From Rhynchopus sp. YZ270_cl-10 (lineage: Eukaryota > Euglenozoa > Diplonemea > Diplonemida > Diplonemidae): a DNA stretch of 64,000 nucleotides. Positions 1-10,835 of this stretch are shown piece by piece; positions within the stretch are counted from its first letter, which is position 1; every line of letters begins with the position of its first letter. The position numbers and the translations under genes were made by a program. Where the stretch lies: assembly GCA_964035575.1 (NCBI GenBank), contig OZ037853.1, positions 1,582,501-1,646,500 of the forward strand, read 5' to 3'. Under the pieces are notes generated by a model that did not search any database, was not told the origin of the DNA, and worked only from the letters and a program-made list of their open reading frames with translations.

Positions 1-841
1 CAAGACTTTTGGACAACAAAAGGAACAAAATTTTTTTTCTCCAAATAAAGAGCCTGAGAATCTCAGATAACATTTCCGCTCTCTTTCGTTTTCTTTTTTC
101 GGCAAACCCAAAGCACCCCAAAAAGTATGTGGGCTTTGGGTTCATTCTTTACTCACTGTTTTCTCTCTTTTTTGTTTTGCTAATTTTATATCATCCAAGA
201 CTAAGATGTAGCTATCACAAAGGGTACATAGAAACACCGGATATAAAAAAGCATAGGTTAAGGACTACGTTGGTTGGCAGCTCTTATAGGTTCCACCCCC
301 GGTTTATCGGATAATCCGGTCATGTACCAAGGTACACTGTTCTGAGAGCGCTTTTGCATTTCAAGTCAACTAAATTTTTCTGTGTTTCTTGTGCTTTTAT
401 CCGGGCTGGCATCGTGGGTCGGAGGTGTGCCTGCATCAAGTTCATAACTACAGTTTTTCTGTACCCTTCCCTGAGAGCACTCTTGCTATGCACCCATCAG
501 CGCTTTTCGTTGATCGCTCAACGGAGGGTTGTGTGTTCGTATCCGTTCCAAAAAAAGAAACACAAAATTTCACTGTAAAGTGGGCCACACCAACATAAGG
601 GGTTAAGTTTTGTTCATTTTTTCTTCTTCCAAAGGTGACTTCGCAACGAGAGTCCGTAGGTTTACTTTTGTTGTTGTTTCCAACAATCCAAACAAATGTT
701 TGTTGTAAGCGAACAAAGGGGCGTGTTGTGTTGTTCCAGGCTTTTTCTGGAGGGTAAAGGGCGGGGCTGCTGTGGCAAATACGTATTATACGTGATACGT
801 AGCAGGTTTTGTTGTGCGTATGGTACTAATCGTATGTATTA
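1..841. other. AT-rich intergenic DNA, no gene seen
   Basis: No recognisable coding region. It contains degenerate copies of motifs that recur in the window: the segment around 326-372 (GGTACACTG, then GAGAGCGCTTTT and TTTCAAGTCAA) matches 31886-31937, and the segment around 396-460 (GGCTGGCATCGT, then GGAGGTGTGCCTGCATCAA) matches segments near 21085 and 28590. These look like old dispersed repeats. Open frames here are short and of low complexity. Confidence 0.5.
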
Positions 842-952
842 TACCGTCTTCGTAAAATATGTTCGACCGCAATAAATTTCGTCCTTTTCCGGATTTTTCT
901 GGAGTACAGTTCGTCCTTTTTTATGGTCGAACATTTTTAACGAAAGACGGTA
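842..952. mobile_element. TACCGT-family foldback MITE, copy 1
   Basis: Imperfect inverted repeat starting TACCGTCTTCGTAAA and ending in its complement, with a short centre GGATTTTTCTGG. Other members lie at 6597-6710, 14774-14878, 30976-31075 and 33541-33648. The flanking TA on each side suggests TA target duplication, as in Tc1/mariner-type elements. Non-autonomous: no room for a transposase. The arms of this copy carry several mismatches, so it is not recent. Confidence 0.7.
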
Positions 953-1127
953 ATAGTATACGGGGTTTTCACAACTTTTTACAACTTTTTTTACGCTCAT
1001 AATGACACATAGTTGTGAATAGGATTGAAATTTTGTGAATCCCCGCCCCCCCCCGTATAGAACCATCATCTACGATACGGGAGGAGCAACGTAGTCACAT
1101 GTTTGCCACCACAGGGGGCGGGGGGGG

Positions 1128-1188
1128 CCTGATCTCTCAGCGTTGACATTCAGGACGCTGGGCAGAAGTCACATGCCTTTCACTAGAA

Positions 1189-1219
<31 letters not shown>

Positions 1220-1297
1220 GAGTTACTCCTGCCGTTTACCCAAGATTGACCTGATCTCTCAGCGTTGACATTCAGGGCACTGGGCAGAAGTCACATG
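1128..1297. repeat. Direct duplication, about 121-bp period
   Basis: A stretch of about 48 bases beginning CCTGATCTCTCAGCGTTGAC and ending AGAAGTCACATGCC occurs at about 1129 and again at about 1250 in the same orientation with very few differences. The intervening 70 bases are unique. It is a local tandem-type duplication; no function can be read from it. Confidence 0.75.
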
Positions 1298-1714
1298 CCA
1301 CTCGCCACCGCTGTGATGAAGCGACATGCTGTGGTACATTCACAACCTTTTCTCTTCTTTGTTTTGTTTTGCCCCACGACTGACCCAACATTCGCTGCGC
1401 AATACCCTCTTTCATCGAACACCACTATCCCCTTTCCCCTAACACACAAATCAACACCATCCTGGGGTGTGAAGGAGGCAGGACCTACTTTATTTGTTTT
1501 GTTATTTTGCGCACCCAAGAGAACGGCACATTTTTTTCAACTGTCTTCTTCTCCACTTTTTTTTTCCGTTTGTGTTTTCCTCCTTGATTTTGCTTGAACC
1601 TGGGGTGAAGTTTGGTAGTGTTAAAAAAGTGGTTTTAATACCAAAAACTCCACTAAACTCCACCGAATTTCAGGCAAAAATCAGGTGGTTTTTTTGTTTT
1701 GTTTTTTTTTGTTT

Positions 1715-2073
1715 GGGAAGGCTCGTTTTTCCATTTAATGTTACAAAGTAACAATAAAGGGGGGGGAGGGGGTCCGACCGAAATCCGGGGAAAAAACTTT
1801 TTTTTTTGTAACAATGGCGGGAAAAAGTGGCTTTTTCCAACAACAAGAACTTGTCCATTTCGGCAGATTGACCCCACCACAGTGCGGACGGATTCCGGAA
1901 ATGCAAATGCGGGTGTTTTCGGATGTGCACGTCCACTGCGCCTTGTTGTTACAATAAATGAAAATTCGGAAAAACGGTTTTTCCGTGTAACATAGGGGGT
2001 GGGGAGGGGGGGGTTACCGGGAAAAATGGTTTATTGTTACTTTGTAACATTAAAAGGAAAAACGAGCCTTCCC
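1715..2073. mobile_element. TIR element ending GGGAAGGCTCGTTTTTCC
   Basis: The left end (1715-1757) is repeated inverted at the right end (about 2031-2073): GGGAAGGCTCGTTTTTCC followed by TTTAATGTTACAAAGTAAC. The arms are about 42 bp. The interior has no coding capacity but shares a segment of about 50 bases (1871-1925; GGATTCCGGAAATGCAAATG) with an inverted copy near 57390-57445. A minimal foldback with the same ends lies at 18160-18213. Probably a non-autonomous DNA transposon; superfamily not determined because no clear target duplication is visible. Confidence 0.65.
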
Positions 2074-3885
2074 TTTTGAATAAATTAAAAAGCAACTTTT
2101 TTTGTGGTGAATGGTCCATTGGACATATTTGACTCGTGTGGTTTTCATGATATTCATGATACTTCCATTTTGGGTACATGGATACTCCATCTTCGTTAAC
2201 AAATACTTCAAATGTGATGGACATTTTTTTTTGACATAACCCACCTGGGTGATTATTTTTCAATACACAACATGGCTTCATAAATATATTCAATATTTTT
2301 TTTCACGTTTTTTTCAATATCAATATATTGATCAATATCACGTAGGAAATTTTCAATATATTGACACTTTTACCGTGTAAATTTCCCATTCAATATTTGC
2401 AAATATTGATCAATATATTGATCAATATATTGACACTTTCCTTCACACAATGGTCTTGCGCCCCTTGGAAACTGGTTCTGCATCTTCCAACCTCACACAA
2501 CTCGTGCACCACACATAAAAACATGCCCGAGTTGAGGCACAAAAAAATTGCCCCAATTTCCAGGACTGGTAATTGAACTTCGGACCAAAAAATGCCAAAA
2601 ATATGGCGACTTGTGTGATACCAACTATGACAAAATTCCACATGACTTCTCGAGTCCGCATTGCACTTCGCGGTAGCCCCAAGGGAAGACACCCTTCTTC
2701 AGAAGCCAGGTAGAGAATGCTGTTCCCCACCTACCCCCTCTCACTGTCCGCGTAGATCCCCCCACTAAGGAGCCATCTGATGCCACAAGGCAAAGTCGCT
2801 CCCCCGCGATGCCATTGAATGGCACGTGCGCGTTTACGAACTGAGCCATGATTGCCCTTAGAGTCCCACGGTAACACGTGCAAAATGATATAGTTTTTTT
2901 GGCTGTTAAAAAGGCTGGGGTATAAAGAGGTCGCGTGATTCGTCGAGCGGTTGTGAACCGCCTCCGTTCTCTTACGGTACGGAACACCCACCTCCTACCC
3001 TTTGCATGAGCTCGACTGCGTTTTAGCACGTTTCAACTACTCTTTTTTCTCGTTCTGTACCCAGAACAACCTCCTCTCCAAGCAGCAAACCCCACCCCTG
3101 ACCAGGGGAAGCCTCCTGGGCCCATAAGCGGAACTATTTACTCACTGATCCTCTCATAAAAAAAGACATGTGGATGGATGGATTTTTCAAATGTATGTTC
3201 GCAACTCTCATAAAAAAGTAGCGCACCGTGCGCCTGCGGCGCGGACAAAATTTGGTTTTGCGAATCCTAAATATTTTTTGCTAGCTCGTGTGGTTGATGA
3301 GCGAGAACGAAACCAAATCGATCGCAACGCTTCGTACACTAGCTAAAACACCTGAATGGTCACAGAACACAACGCAGTGCATGGTTTTGTGGGTTGTTTT
3401 TGCCCACAGAAATACCCCTGTGCGGCCTAGACCTGGTTCTAGCACCCCAGAATCGCGTTTCCCAGTCCATATAGCCGGGTATGGGCCCAAAAAACCACCC
3501 AAAAAGGCGAAAATCCCGGTTTTTGGTGAAAAACGCCTGTTTTGCCCATAGGGTACTTAAGGAACGCACGTTTCTAAAGCATTTTCCACGTAAACTCGTG
3601 ACACGAAATAGGAATTAAAAACAAATCTCTCACAGATCTGATTTGGTGATCCGCATTTTTGAGGCCCAATTTTTCCAACGCCGAAAAAATCTTACACTTT
3701 GGTGCATTTTCGGGTGGGTGCCACCAGGAGGGTACTGGGAGGGCAGCAACCTTAAAAACCTAAACACAAGTGTTTAGGAATTACGAGCGGTAGCCCACAG
3801 CTCTACCCTATCCATGATATAGTTTGGCTGTAACAGTGTGCGATTCATGGCACAATCTTTGAAATGTTGCGCACATGGCTTCAAC

Positions 3886-3929
3886 AGAAAAGTTTGACCC
3901 TTTGCCTCTCCACTCTGTGGCTGGAAGGG
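3886..3929. repeat. Fragment of a dispersed repeat
   Basis: The stretch GACCCTTTGCCTCTCCACTC followed by TGTGGCTGG matches part of the longer repeat found at 60116-60160 and, inverted, at 49105-49155. It ends exactly where the foldback element at 3930 begins, suggesting that the repeat was interrupted. Confidence 0.55.
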
Positions 3930-4161
3930 AGCTGAGAATAAGCCAGGTCCCGGGTACTGTCCCAGGACTAGAACTAGGACGGGTACTGGGCACTGGGTAC
4001 AGTCCCAGTCCTAGGGACTGGGAATACCCCTCCATCCATGCCCCAGTCTCCCGCCCGGGTCCCTGACCCGCTTTCAGGCGTTTTCACAGCGTTTTCGACA
4101 TATTGTGCCCAGTCCCATTAAGAATAACCGGGTCCCGGGTCCCCAAGTCTTATTCTCAGCT
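3930..4161. mobile_element. 232-bp foldback ending AGCTGAGAATAAG
   Basis: AGCTGAGAATAAG near AGGTCCCGGGT at the left is mirrored by ACCCGGGTCCCCAAG and CTTATTCTCAGCT at the right. The interior is rich in GGTACTGGG-type and GGGACTGGG motifs, related to the heptamer arrays at 23.1 and 54.9 kb. No coding capacity. Interpreted as a small non-autonomous TIR element; no clear target duplication. Confidence 0.6.
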
Positions 4162-4679
4162 ATGGCCTCCCGTCAAGGAAAAAGCAGGCACTGCAACGTC
4201 AATATTCAATAATATGATCAATATTTCAATATTATTGAAATATTGACAGTTTTCAGTCAATATTATTGACACTTTCAATATTCAATCAATAATATTCATC
4301 ACCAAATCAATATATTGACGATATTCAATATACTTATGAAGCCATGACACAAAAAAGAGAAAAATAACAAAAACAAAACAAAAAAAAACATCGATCTTCG
4401 CAGCAACACACTATACCTCCTTACACCCCTTTTTAGTTATGCTTCACTGCATCACACTACCAGAAAAATGGGGTAAGGGTGGTGGATGTGGGTTATGCTG
4501 CGAGATAGCGTGTGTGTGTGCATACTTACCACTCATATATGTGTGGTAATTTAAAAAAACCCCCAAAAAAAAAATTCTTTGTAACATACAATGGCCCTCT
4601 CTCCTGACAGCTACACAACTGTTACGGGGAGTGCCCCTTTTTTTGTTGTATTTTTCAAAGTCACATTTTTTATTTGTTA

Positions 4680-5634
4680 CAGTCCCGCCTCTAATTAGTG
4701 AATTTCTAATTTATAAATTCGACCAAATCTGAAAATATTTAATTAGCGACTTTATAAATTAGAACGTCACTAATTAAGATTTTATAAATTAGCTTGTCCA
4801 CCCAAATCCCAGTCTGAATCTCTACAAGACTATCTGCATCTTTCTCTCCGACCATCATGTCTGTCTCCACCACGGAATGAACGGAAAAAATGAAAGAAAT
4901 ATGCCGAAGATGTGACCCTCGTCGAGCAGGCTGTCCTCACCGCCCCGGAGATTGTCACCATCACAGACAACGCCATGGCGGATGACAGAGAAGTTGAAAG
5001 TGCCAGCCTCACCGTTCATCGGCGGACGCAGGCACTGATGACAGACCGCACGCTGATGTGATGGCGTGGTGGAATGACGCTCACCCAGGACGCCATATTT
5101 CTGCTCCCACCATCTCCAAGTACAAAACCCACAAAAAGAGAGCGGTTCGTACTTCACCCAAGGCTCTTTTGAACCCCGAGGAGCTGAAGAGGTTTCTCAA
5201 CCTTACGGGGATGACCCGCAAGTTCAACAGCCAACCGATTTGCGTCGCTTGCGAGGGGGATGGTGGTGAAGACGAGGCGGGACACGCCTCGGTGTAACCG
5301 ACTCCTGGTGCCAGGTCTTTTCATCTCGTGGGCGAAATAGACCATGGAGGTGAACGGCATGCGCGTCCGCACAGCCACCACCGACCGCACCGTTTTTTAC
5401 CTCCGTGTATCACTGATTACACACCTCCTTTTCCACATATTCCTCCAACAGAACCCGCACAAACCCGTCGTCACTTGTGCAGGCAAAAAAATTTTTTTCG
5501 GCTCCGCCGGGGAAAATAAATTCAATAACTTAGTATTCCCCCCCGAAAAATAAATTAATTCACGACTTTATAAATTAGAACGTCACTAATTAGGATTTTA
5601 TAAAATAAAACGCTATTAATAATAGGCGGGACTG
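4680..5634. mobile_element. Tc1/mariner-type element, 955 bp, TA duplication
   Basis: The ends read TA-CAGTCCCGCCT and AGGCGGGACTG-TA, so an 11-bp TIR is flanked by TA on both sides. Inside each end a segment of about 45 bases (GACTTTATAAATTAGAACGT) is repeated in direct orientation (about 4748 and 5562). The middle (4850-5300) is GC-richer and coding-like on the + strand but carries stops; the best piece (about 5095-5295) reads LNPEELKRFLNLTGM and CVACEGDGG. That piece is not recognisable as a transposase, so it may be a captured host fragment or a decayed element gene. TA plus CAGT ends fit Tc1/mariner. Confidence 0.75.
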
Positions 5635-6142
5635 TAGTTGTTTCACTCCCTCTCTGTATTCTTTCGTTCGTTCTTTCCAACCATGTGGGACGCAACGTTT
5701 CATGTGTCCACACTCTCTGAGAAAAATTACTTACTTTTCAACAAAACCCGATTTTTTCCAAATTTAGTTGGGTTTAAATGTCACCAAACTCCACCAAAAT
5801 TTTCAGGTAAAAATCAGGTAAAATATACAGCATTGGGTACGAAGTAAAGGTGAATTTGGGGGCTTCAAAACTGGGGTTTTATTATTATTTTTTTTGGATT
5901 TTTTTTTTTGGATTTTTTTTATATTTTTGTATCACTGTGTGAGCATTGGAGACCTTCATTATTCACCACTTCTTTGAATGAACACTGTCCCCGAGAGAGG
6001 GCTGTTGTATATGAGGTCAAAACCTTCTTCTGAGTCAGTGCCCTGCCTACCCCTTTGCAAAGTTGCCAGCTAAGATTGGCACTCTCTATTTTTCGATGTC
6101 GCGGTTTTCTCACAAGGACTGACATCATTTTTTTTTTTAAAA

Positions 6143-6250
6143 CAGTAAGACAACAAACACCGGAGGGGGTAAAAACTAAGGTGGATTTTAGAATTTCAAA
6201 ACTCTAAGGAGGGTTTTTTACCCCCCACCGATGATTTGTTGTCTTTACTG
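6143..6250. mobile_element. CAGTAAGACAAC MITE, copy 1
   Basis: A 108-bp element with ends CAGTAAGACAACAAACACCG and (inverted) CAGTAAAGACAACAAATCAT; GGGGGTAAAAAC and its complement lie inside. It is almost identical to 31353-31460, which lies 25 kb away and has perfect TA target duplication. Non-autonomous Tc1/mariner-like element. Here the flanks are A-rich and the TA is not preserved. Confidence 0.8.
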
Positions 6251-6596
6251 AAATTCTCCACACTCTGTTTCGTTGTGCTTTCTTTTCTTTTCTTTTTTTC
6301 CGGATTGGCTGGCATCGTACACTTTGTTTTTTCGTTTTCTTCCTTTTTTTCCTTTTTTTCCTTTTTGAATTTTTCTCTTTTTTTTTTGTAGCTCCCACCA
6401 CTCTGAGACCCACATTTTTTGTGGAACGTGAGTGACTCGAAGCTGAAGAGGGAGGGAACCTACCCTTTGTATATAATTATCCCTTTTCAATAGTGTAGTG
6501 CATGCTCTCTTGCGAGTAATTTCCTCCCCCTTCTTTTTCTTCCAATTTTTGGACCCAACAGTGCCCTTTTTGTTCAAGAAATGGGTTTCTTTTACT

Positions 6597-6710
6597 TACC
6601 GTATTCGTATACAAACTATCGACCGTAATAATGTTCGACCTTTTCAGGATTTTTCTGGAAGTTGAAGTTCGACCTTTTTTACGATAATTTTTTGTACGAT
6701 TACGATAGTA
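6597..6710. mobile_element. TACCGT-family foldback MITE, copy 2
   Basis: Left end TACCGTATTCGTATAC, core GGATTTTTCTGGAAGTTG, right end a degraded complement of the left. Same family as 842-952 and others. It lies about 390 bp upstream of the WSC-domain gene and could fall in that gene's intergenic transcript. Confidence 0.7.
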
Positions 6711-7021
6711 CAAAGCACCCAATAGGAATCCACCTCTTTTTCAATGTTTTTGTGTGTCGATATGTCGAACAAAACCCCCTGACAACCTGCACACAGATAC
6801 AACAAAAAAAAAAACCTTTCCCTCCCCCCAGTAGGTGTTCTCGCTCCCTTTCGATCCATATTCTGCTTAGAGAAATGCAAAAAAGAAAAAACAATAATAT
6901 TTATACACTGTAACACGGGCCCTGTGGCACGGTGTATTAAAAATTAAATCCTTTCCCCCCCACTGGGCTCCTCCGCCACTAGTTTGCGTTTTGTTTTCAA
7001 AAAAAATGAGGTAGCACACAC

Positions 7022-7100
7022 ACTTCTCTATTTCAGCCCTCTCCTTGCCTCCTTCCCTCCCCCCAACCACATCACACCACATCCAGATGCGATTGCAAAC
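7022..7100 (+). promoter_or_regulatory. Pyrimidine tract and likely trans-splice acceptor region
   Basis: A run of C and T (about 7036-7066, CCTCTCCTTGCCTCCTTCCC) precedes AG at 7085-7086, 15 bases before the ATG at 7101. In Euglenozoa this arrangement marks the spliced-leader acceptor. Inference from position and composition only. Confidence 0.4.
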
Positions 7101-10100
7101 ATGCACATGAGCAGTGTGAGAGGTGTGCTCTGTGCGGCGGCCGTCCTGCTGGTTCTGCCACAGTGTGAGGGGGCAAAGTACGTGGAAGTGTACAAAGGAT
7201 GCCACGGCGATGTGTCCATGGCACGTGACCTGTCAGGGGAAGCGGAGCACACAGGCCTGTACAACTCGCCTGCGAAGTGTATGTCGTTCTGCACAACGAT
7301 TGCGACGGGCGCGCCCTTCAAGTACTTCGGTCTGCAGTTCTACCGTGAGTGCTACTGCGGCAACACGTACGGTGCGTACGGCATTTACTCAGACACAGAA
7401 TGCCCCTTTACGTGTGACGGTGATGCAACCGCAAAGTGCGGCGGCTCCGACAGGAACAGCGTCTTCGAATCAGTCTACGACGCGGAGACACCAGCACCTC
7501 CGACACCAGCGCCACCAACACCAGCGCCTCCGACGCCAGCACCACCTACACCGGCGCCACCAACACCAGCTCCACCTACGCCAGCACCTCCAACTTTGGC
7601 ACCCACACCTTCGCCGCCAACCCCTTCACCGCCGACGCCAGCACCACCAACATTGGCACCCACACCGGCGCCACCAACACCAGCGCCTCCGACACCGGCA
7701 CCTCCAACTTTGGCACCCACACCTGCGCCGCCAACCCCTTCACCACCTACACCGGCGCCACCAACACCAGCTCCACCTACGCCAGCGCCTCCAACTTTGG
7801 CACCCACACCTTCGCCGCCGACCCCTTCACCGCCGACGCCAGCACCACCAACATTGGCACCTACACCGGCACCGCCAACACCAGCGCCTCCGACGCCAGC
7901 ACCCCCAACTTTGGCACCCACACCTGCCCCGCCAACTTTGGCACCACCAACACCGGCACCACCGACAGTGGCGCCTCCGACACCAGCACCACCAACACCA
8001 TCGCCAGTAACACCCGCGCCGCCAACATTGGCGCCAACTTCAGTACCGGCAACTTTGGCACCACCAACACCGGCACCGGCAACAGCGGCGCCCCTTACAT
8101 CTGCACCACTTACAGTGGCGCCACCTACACTTGCGCCTGCAACAGTGGCACCTGCGACCTCTGCACCACTGACGCCAGCCCCGGCAACACCGGCACCACT
8201 TACACCGGCACCAGCAACACCGGCGCCACCGACACAAGCACCTGCAACGCCAGCGCCGTCGACACCTGCACCACCGACACTGCTACCTGCCACCACCAGC
8301 GTGCCCACAGCAGTCCCTACGTCTGCCCCGCTTACGGCACAACCCACGGCAGCACCACCGACACAGGCACCTGCCACGACAGCACCACTCACAGCCGTGC
8401 CCACAGCAGCTCCTACGCTTGCACCGAGCACACCCCCGGCGACAAACCCACCACTGACGAACCCGCCACTTACAAACCCACCACCGACGGGAGCGCCAGC
8501 CACCTTGCCACCACCGACTTTGGCACCAGCCACACTGGCACCTGAAACACAAGCACCTGAGACTCTTGCACCTCCGACGCTTTCACCGGCAACACCAACA
8601 CCGCCAACAGCACCACCAGCAACATCCCCGCCTGCCACCCTGCCACCACTCACCACAGCACCGACACCTGCACCAGACACGGCCACACCCCTCACTGCAG
8701 CACCACTCTACGCCGCTACTTACACACCACTGACCACCGACACACCCATCAACACCACCACACCAGCGACCTACACACCTACTGCACTCCCTGCCACAGA
8801 CGTTCCTGAAACCACAGTGCCTAACGCGACTGCGACACCAGACTTCGTGGACACTCTGAACGACACTGTCGCACCACCGCCTCTGACGAGCGTCGCAGAC
8901 GTGAAGGTGGTGGACCTGATGGGGTTTGAGGACTCACCTACGACACTCGCTGTGGGGGCTGCAAGCGCAGGGGCGGGGTTCTCCACTGGTGCTGCACTGC
9001 GTCTGGCTTTGGTGAGCTCAGGATGCTCGCGCGACCTCTCGACAGCACTGCACCCCACAGGCCTCTCGCTGGACAACAGCAAGCCCGTCGGCGCCGTCGC
9101 CGCCAACATTGCGATGCTGGCGACCTTCATAGCTGCCTGCTTCGTTGCGGTGCCTGTCGTGCGTGTCGTGGGGACCTGCCTGTTCCCCACCTTCTTCAAG
9201 GATCTGGACGTAGTGGGCCTGCTGCGCCTCCCCTCCGCCCCGGTGCTTGTGTTCCAATACTTCTATCAAGGCCTCACGCTTGCAGGCATGTCGCTTGTGT
9301 TCCACCCGCAGAAGGGCTGGCATGCTGGTGTGGGTGTGGCCATTCTTCTGGTGTGCGCTGTGGTGCCTGTCGTGCTGCACCTTACCATCAGTCAAGGCGT
9401 TCCTGCGCACGGTGTGTATGCGATTGCGGAGGGAAGGAAGAACCGTGCACTGCTCTCGCTCCTCGGCAAAGGGGAGTGGGTGTCCATGCAACGTGACCCG
9501 ATGTGGGTGCAGCGCTATACCGTGATCCGCCCGTACAAGCAGGGCACGACGTGGTTTCTTCTCATCGAGTTTGTCTCTTCCTTCACGCTGAGCGCGATTC
9601 AGAGCACCGGACCGGAGACGAGCGCAGGATGTGGGCATGTCAAGCTGGCGTCTGGGCTTGTCTTCTTAGTTCTCCTGATGCTGGAAGGTCTGTTCTGGCC
9701 TCACGCACGCTCCAGGGATGCTGCGCTGGACATTCTCCTCCTGGGAACCCAGCTCGCCGCGATGCTGGTGATGGCTGCAGGGTACTACACAGCGGCGCTG
9801 GACTCATGGCTGTTCAAAGTCTCCTCCAAGCTGTTGACCGTTGCCTTCATCCTTTTAGTCATCAAGATCACTTTAGACATTCTCACAGAAGTCTACGTCA
9901 TCACCTCTGGACGTAGGGACAACCTTCAGGAAGACGTTTTGAACAAAGGCACCCTCCTCATGCGCCGTCCCGGTGGGCGCAGTCTCGAAACCACACAGTC
10001 GGACAGCTCCGACCGGCAGAGCGACACCCGCGCCGAGATGCGCTCCCTCCTCACTGTCGACGTCGAAAACGGTCTCGAGCTTTTTAGCTGCACTACACCC

Positions 10101-10835
10101 ACAAACGGTGCCGCACCTGCTTGGCATGAAACACCACGGCAGGGCCCTGTCACACCGACCAAACGACCTTCACCGCACTCCCGCGGCCGCGGCAGGGAAA
10201 GCTTCCGCGACAGCCGTGAGAGCAGAGACATCCCGACCCCGTCTCTTCTGGCGGCGGGGCTGGGCGATTCGTTTCTTGCCACCGAGGCTGGCAGTGCTGC
10301 CATCTACGGTGGCAGTGTGCCTACCACCGGCATCAGTGGCCGCGACCTAGAAGAAGCAGGTGGAGGCGGAGGAGGTGGTACCCCTGCAGGCTCCCCGACC
10401 TTCCTAGCGACACATCCCCCGATCCCAGGGTCGTCGCAGTCGCTGCTGCATATGCTTCATGGGAACAGCTCGTTCAAGCATAGACGGGATGGAGGTGGAT
10501 TGGTGCGTCTAGCAAGCCATCAGAGTGCATTGGAAAGATCTGCGTCGCAGCAGATGATCCGGAAGGGTGGGTCCGAGAGACGGGAGAAGGAGAAGGAAAA
10601 GGAGAAGGAGGGTGGCATCAGTGGCAAGGACCTGGAGGAAGGGGGTGCGGGTAGTGGGGGTGGTGGTGGTGGTGGTGGGGCAGGTGAGGATGACACATAT
10701 GCTGATATACCCCTAACCGCCTCCTTTGTTCAGTACCACCATCCACGCCGGCGGGATTCGCGTCGTGTGTTGGCAGAGCTTGAGCAATACGATGACGCTG
10801 GGATGCTGACAGCGTCATTCACGACGTCGGTGTGA
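7101..10835 (+). CDS. WSC-domain, Pro/Thr-rich multi-pass membrane protein
   Basis: Predicted surface protein of 1244 residues. The ATG at 7101 is chosen because it begins a typical signal peptide (MHMSSVRGVLCAAAVLLVLP, then cleavage near CEGA); the frame is open further upstream but gives no better start. Residues 28-125 form a WSC domain, a cysteine-rich putative carbohydrate-binding module (YKGCHG, CMSFC, ECYCGNTYG, CGGSDRNSVFE). Residues 130 to about 580 are a mucin-like stalk of TPAPP-type units, probably heavily O-glycosylated. Residues about 660-935 contain around seven hydrophobic segments. The tail of 300 residues is cytoplasmic-type, with Gly runs and a repeated motif GISGRDLEE / GISGKDLEE. 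WSC plus stalk plus membrane domain recalls fungal wall sensors, but those have one membrane span; the multi-pass part was not matched to a family. Role in adhesion or surface sensing is inferred. Confidence 0.85.
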   Translation: MHMSSVRGVLCAAAVLLVLPQCEGAKYVEVYKGCHGDVSMARDLSGEAEHTGLYNSPAKCMSFCTTIATGAPFKYFGLQFYRECYCGNTYGAYGIYSDTECPFTCDGDATAKCGGSDRNSVFESVYDAETPAPPTPAPPTPAPPTPAPPTPAPPTPAPPTPAPPTLAPTPSPPTPSPPTPAPPTLAPTPAPPTPAPPTPAPPTLAPTPAPPTPSPPTPAPPTPAPPTPAPPTLAPTPSPPTPSPPTPAPPTLAPTPAPPTPAPPTPAPPTLAPTPAPPTLAPPTPAPPTVAPPTPAPPTPSPVTPAPPTLAPTSVPATLAPPTPAPATAAPLTSAPLTVAPPTLAPATVAPATSAPLTPAPATPAPLTPAPATPAPPTQAPATPAPSTPAPPTLLPATTSVPTAVPTSAPLTAQPTAAPPTQAPATTAPLTAVPTAAPTLAPSTPPATNPPLTNPPLTNPPPTGAPATLPPPTLAPATLAPETQAPETLAPPTLSPATPTPPTAPPATSPPATLPPLTTAPTPAPDTATPLTAAPLYAATYTPLTTDTPINTTTPATYTPTALPATDVPETTVPNATATPDFVDTLNDTVAPPPLTSVADVKVVDLMGFEDSPTTLAVGAASAGAGFSTGAALRLALVSSGCSRDLSTALHPTGLSLDNSKPVGAVAANIAMLATFIAACFVAVPVVRVVGTCLFPTFFKDLDVVGLLRLPSAPVLVFQYFYQGLTLAGMSLVFHPQKGWHAGVGVAILLVCAVVPVVLHLTISQGVPAHGVYAIAEGRKNRALLSLLGKGEWVSMQRDPMWVQRYTVIRPYKQGTTWFLLIEFVSSFTLSAIQSTGPETSAGCGHVKLASGLVFLVLLMLEGLFWPHARSRDAALDILLLGTQLAAMLVMAAGYYTAALDSWLFKVSSKLLTVAFILLVIKITLDILTEVYVITSGRRDNLQEDVLNKGTLLMRRPGGRSLETTQSDSSDRQSDTRAEMRSLLTVDVENGLELFSCTTPTNGAAPAWHETPRQGPVTPTKRPSPHSRGRGRESFRDSRESRDIPTPSLLAAGLGDSFLATEAGSAAIYGGSVPTTGISGRDLEEAGGGGGGGTPAGSPTFLATHPPIPGSSQSLLHMLHGNSSFKHRRDGGGLVRLASHQSALERSASQQMIRKGGSERREKEKEKEKEGGISGKDLEEGGAGSGGGGGGGGAGEDDTYADIPLTASFVQYHHPRRRDSRRVLAELEQYDDAGMLTASFTTSV
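7485..8660 (+). repeat. In-gene minisatellite coding for TPAPP units
   Basis: About 1.2 kb of degenerate short units (consensus near ACACCAGCGCCACCA) within the WSC-protein gene. Larger blocks also recur, for example the segment with CCAACTTTGGCACCCACACC appears several times (about 7588, 7708, 7792, 7902). This hierarchy points to growth by unequal exchange or slippage. The length probably varies between strains. The opposite strand and another forward frame stay open over the repeat only because of its composition. Confidence 0.85.

Larger units (their letters stand above)
2270..4345. repeat. Region bounded by inverted TCAATATATTGA arrays
   Basis: A CATGGCTTCATAA-type end followed by a run of palindromic TCAATATATTGA units (about 2273-2440) faces an inverted counterpart at about 4195-4345. 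The 1.7 kb between contains no recognisable gene. It does contain a GC-rich hairpin (GCGCCTGCGGCGC near 3230) and the insertion at 3930-4161. The symmetrical ends could mark one 2.07-kb element, but simple AT repeats can produce apparent symmetry, so the boundaries are tentative. Confidence 0.4.

Noticed and set aside
440-470. Resemblance to a euglenozoan spliced leader (CTACAGTTTTTCTGTACCC)
   Set aside because: Only the palindromic ACAGTTT..CTGTAC part is similar; no donor site and no snRNA-like tail follow.
7475-8695. Open frame of 406 codons on the - strand (Gly/Val/Ala repeats)
   Set aside because: Complement of the TPAPP-coding repeat; stays open because the repeat lacks stop triplets in that frame.
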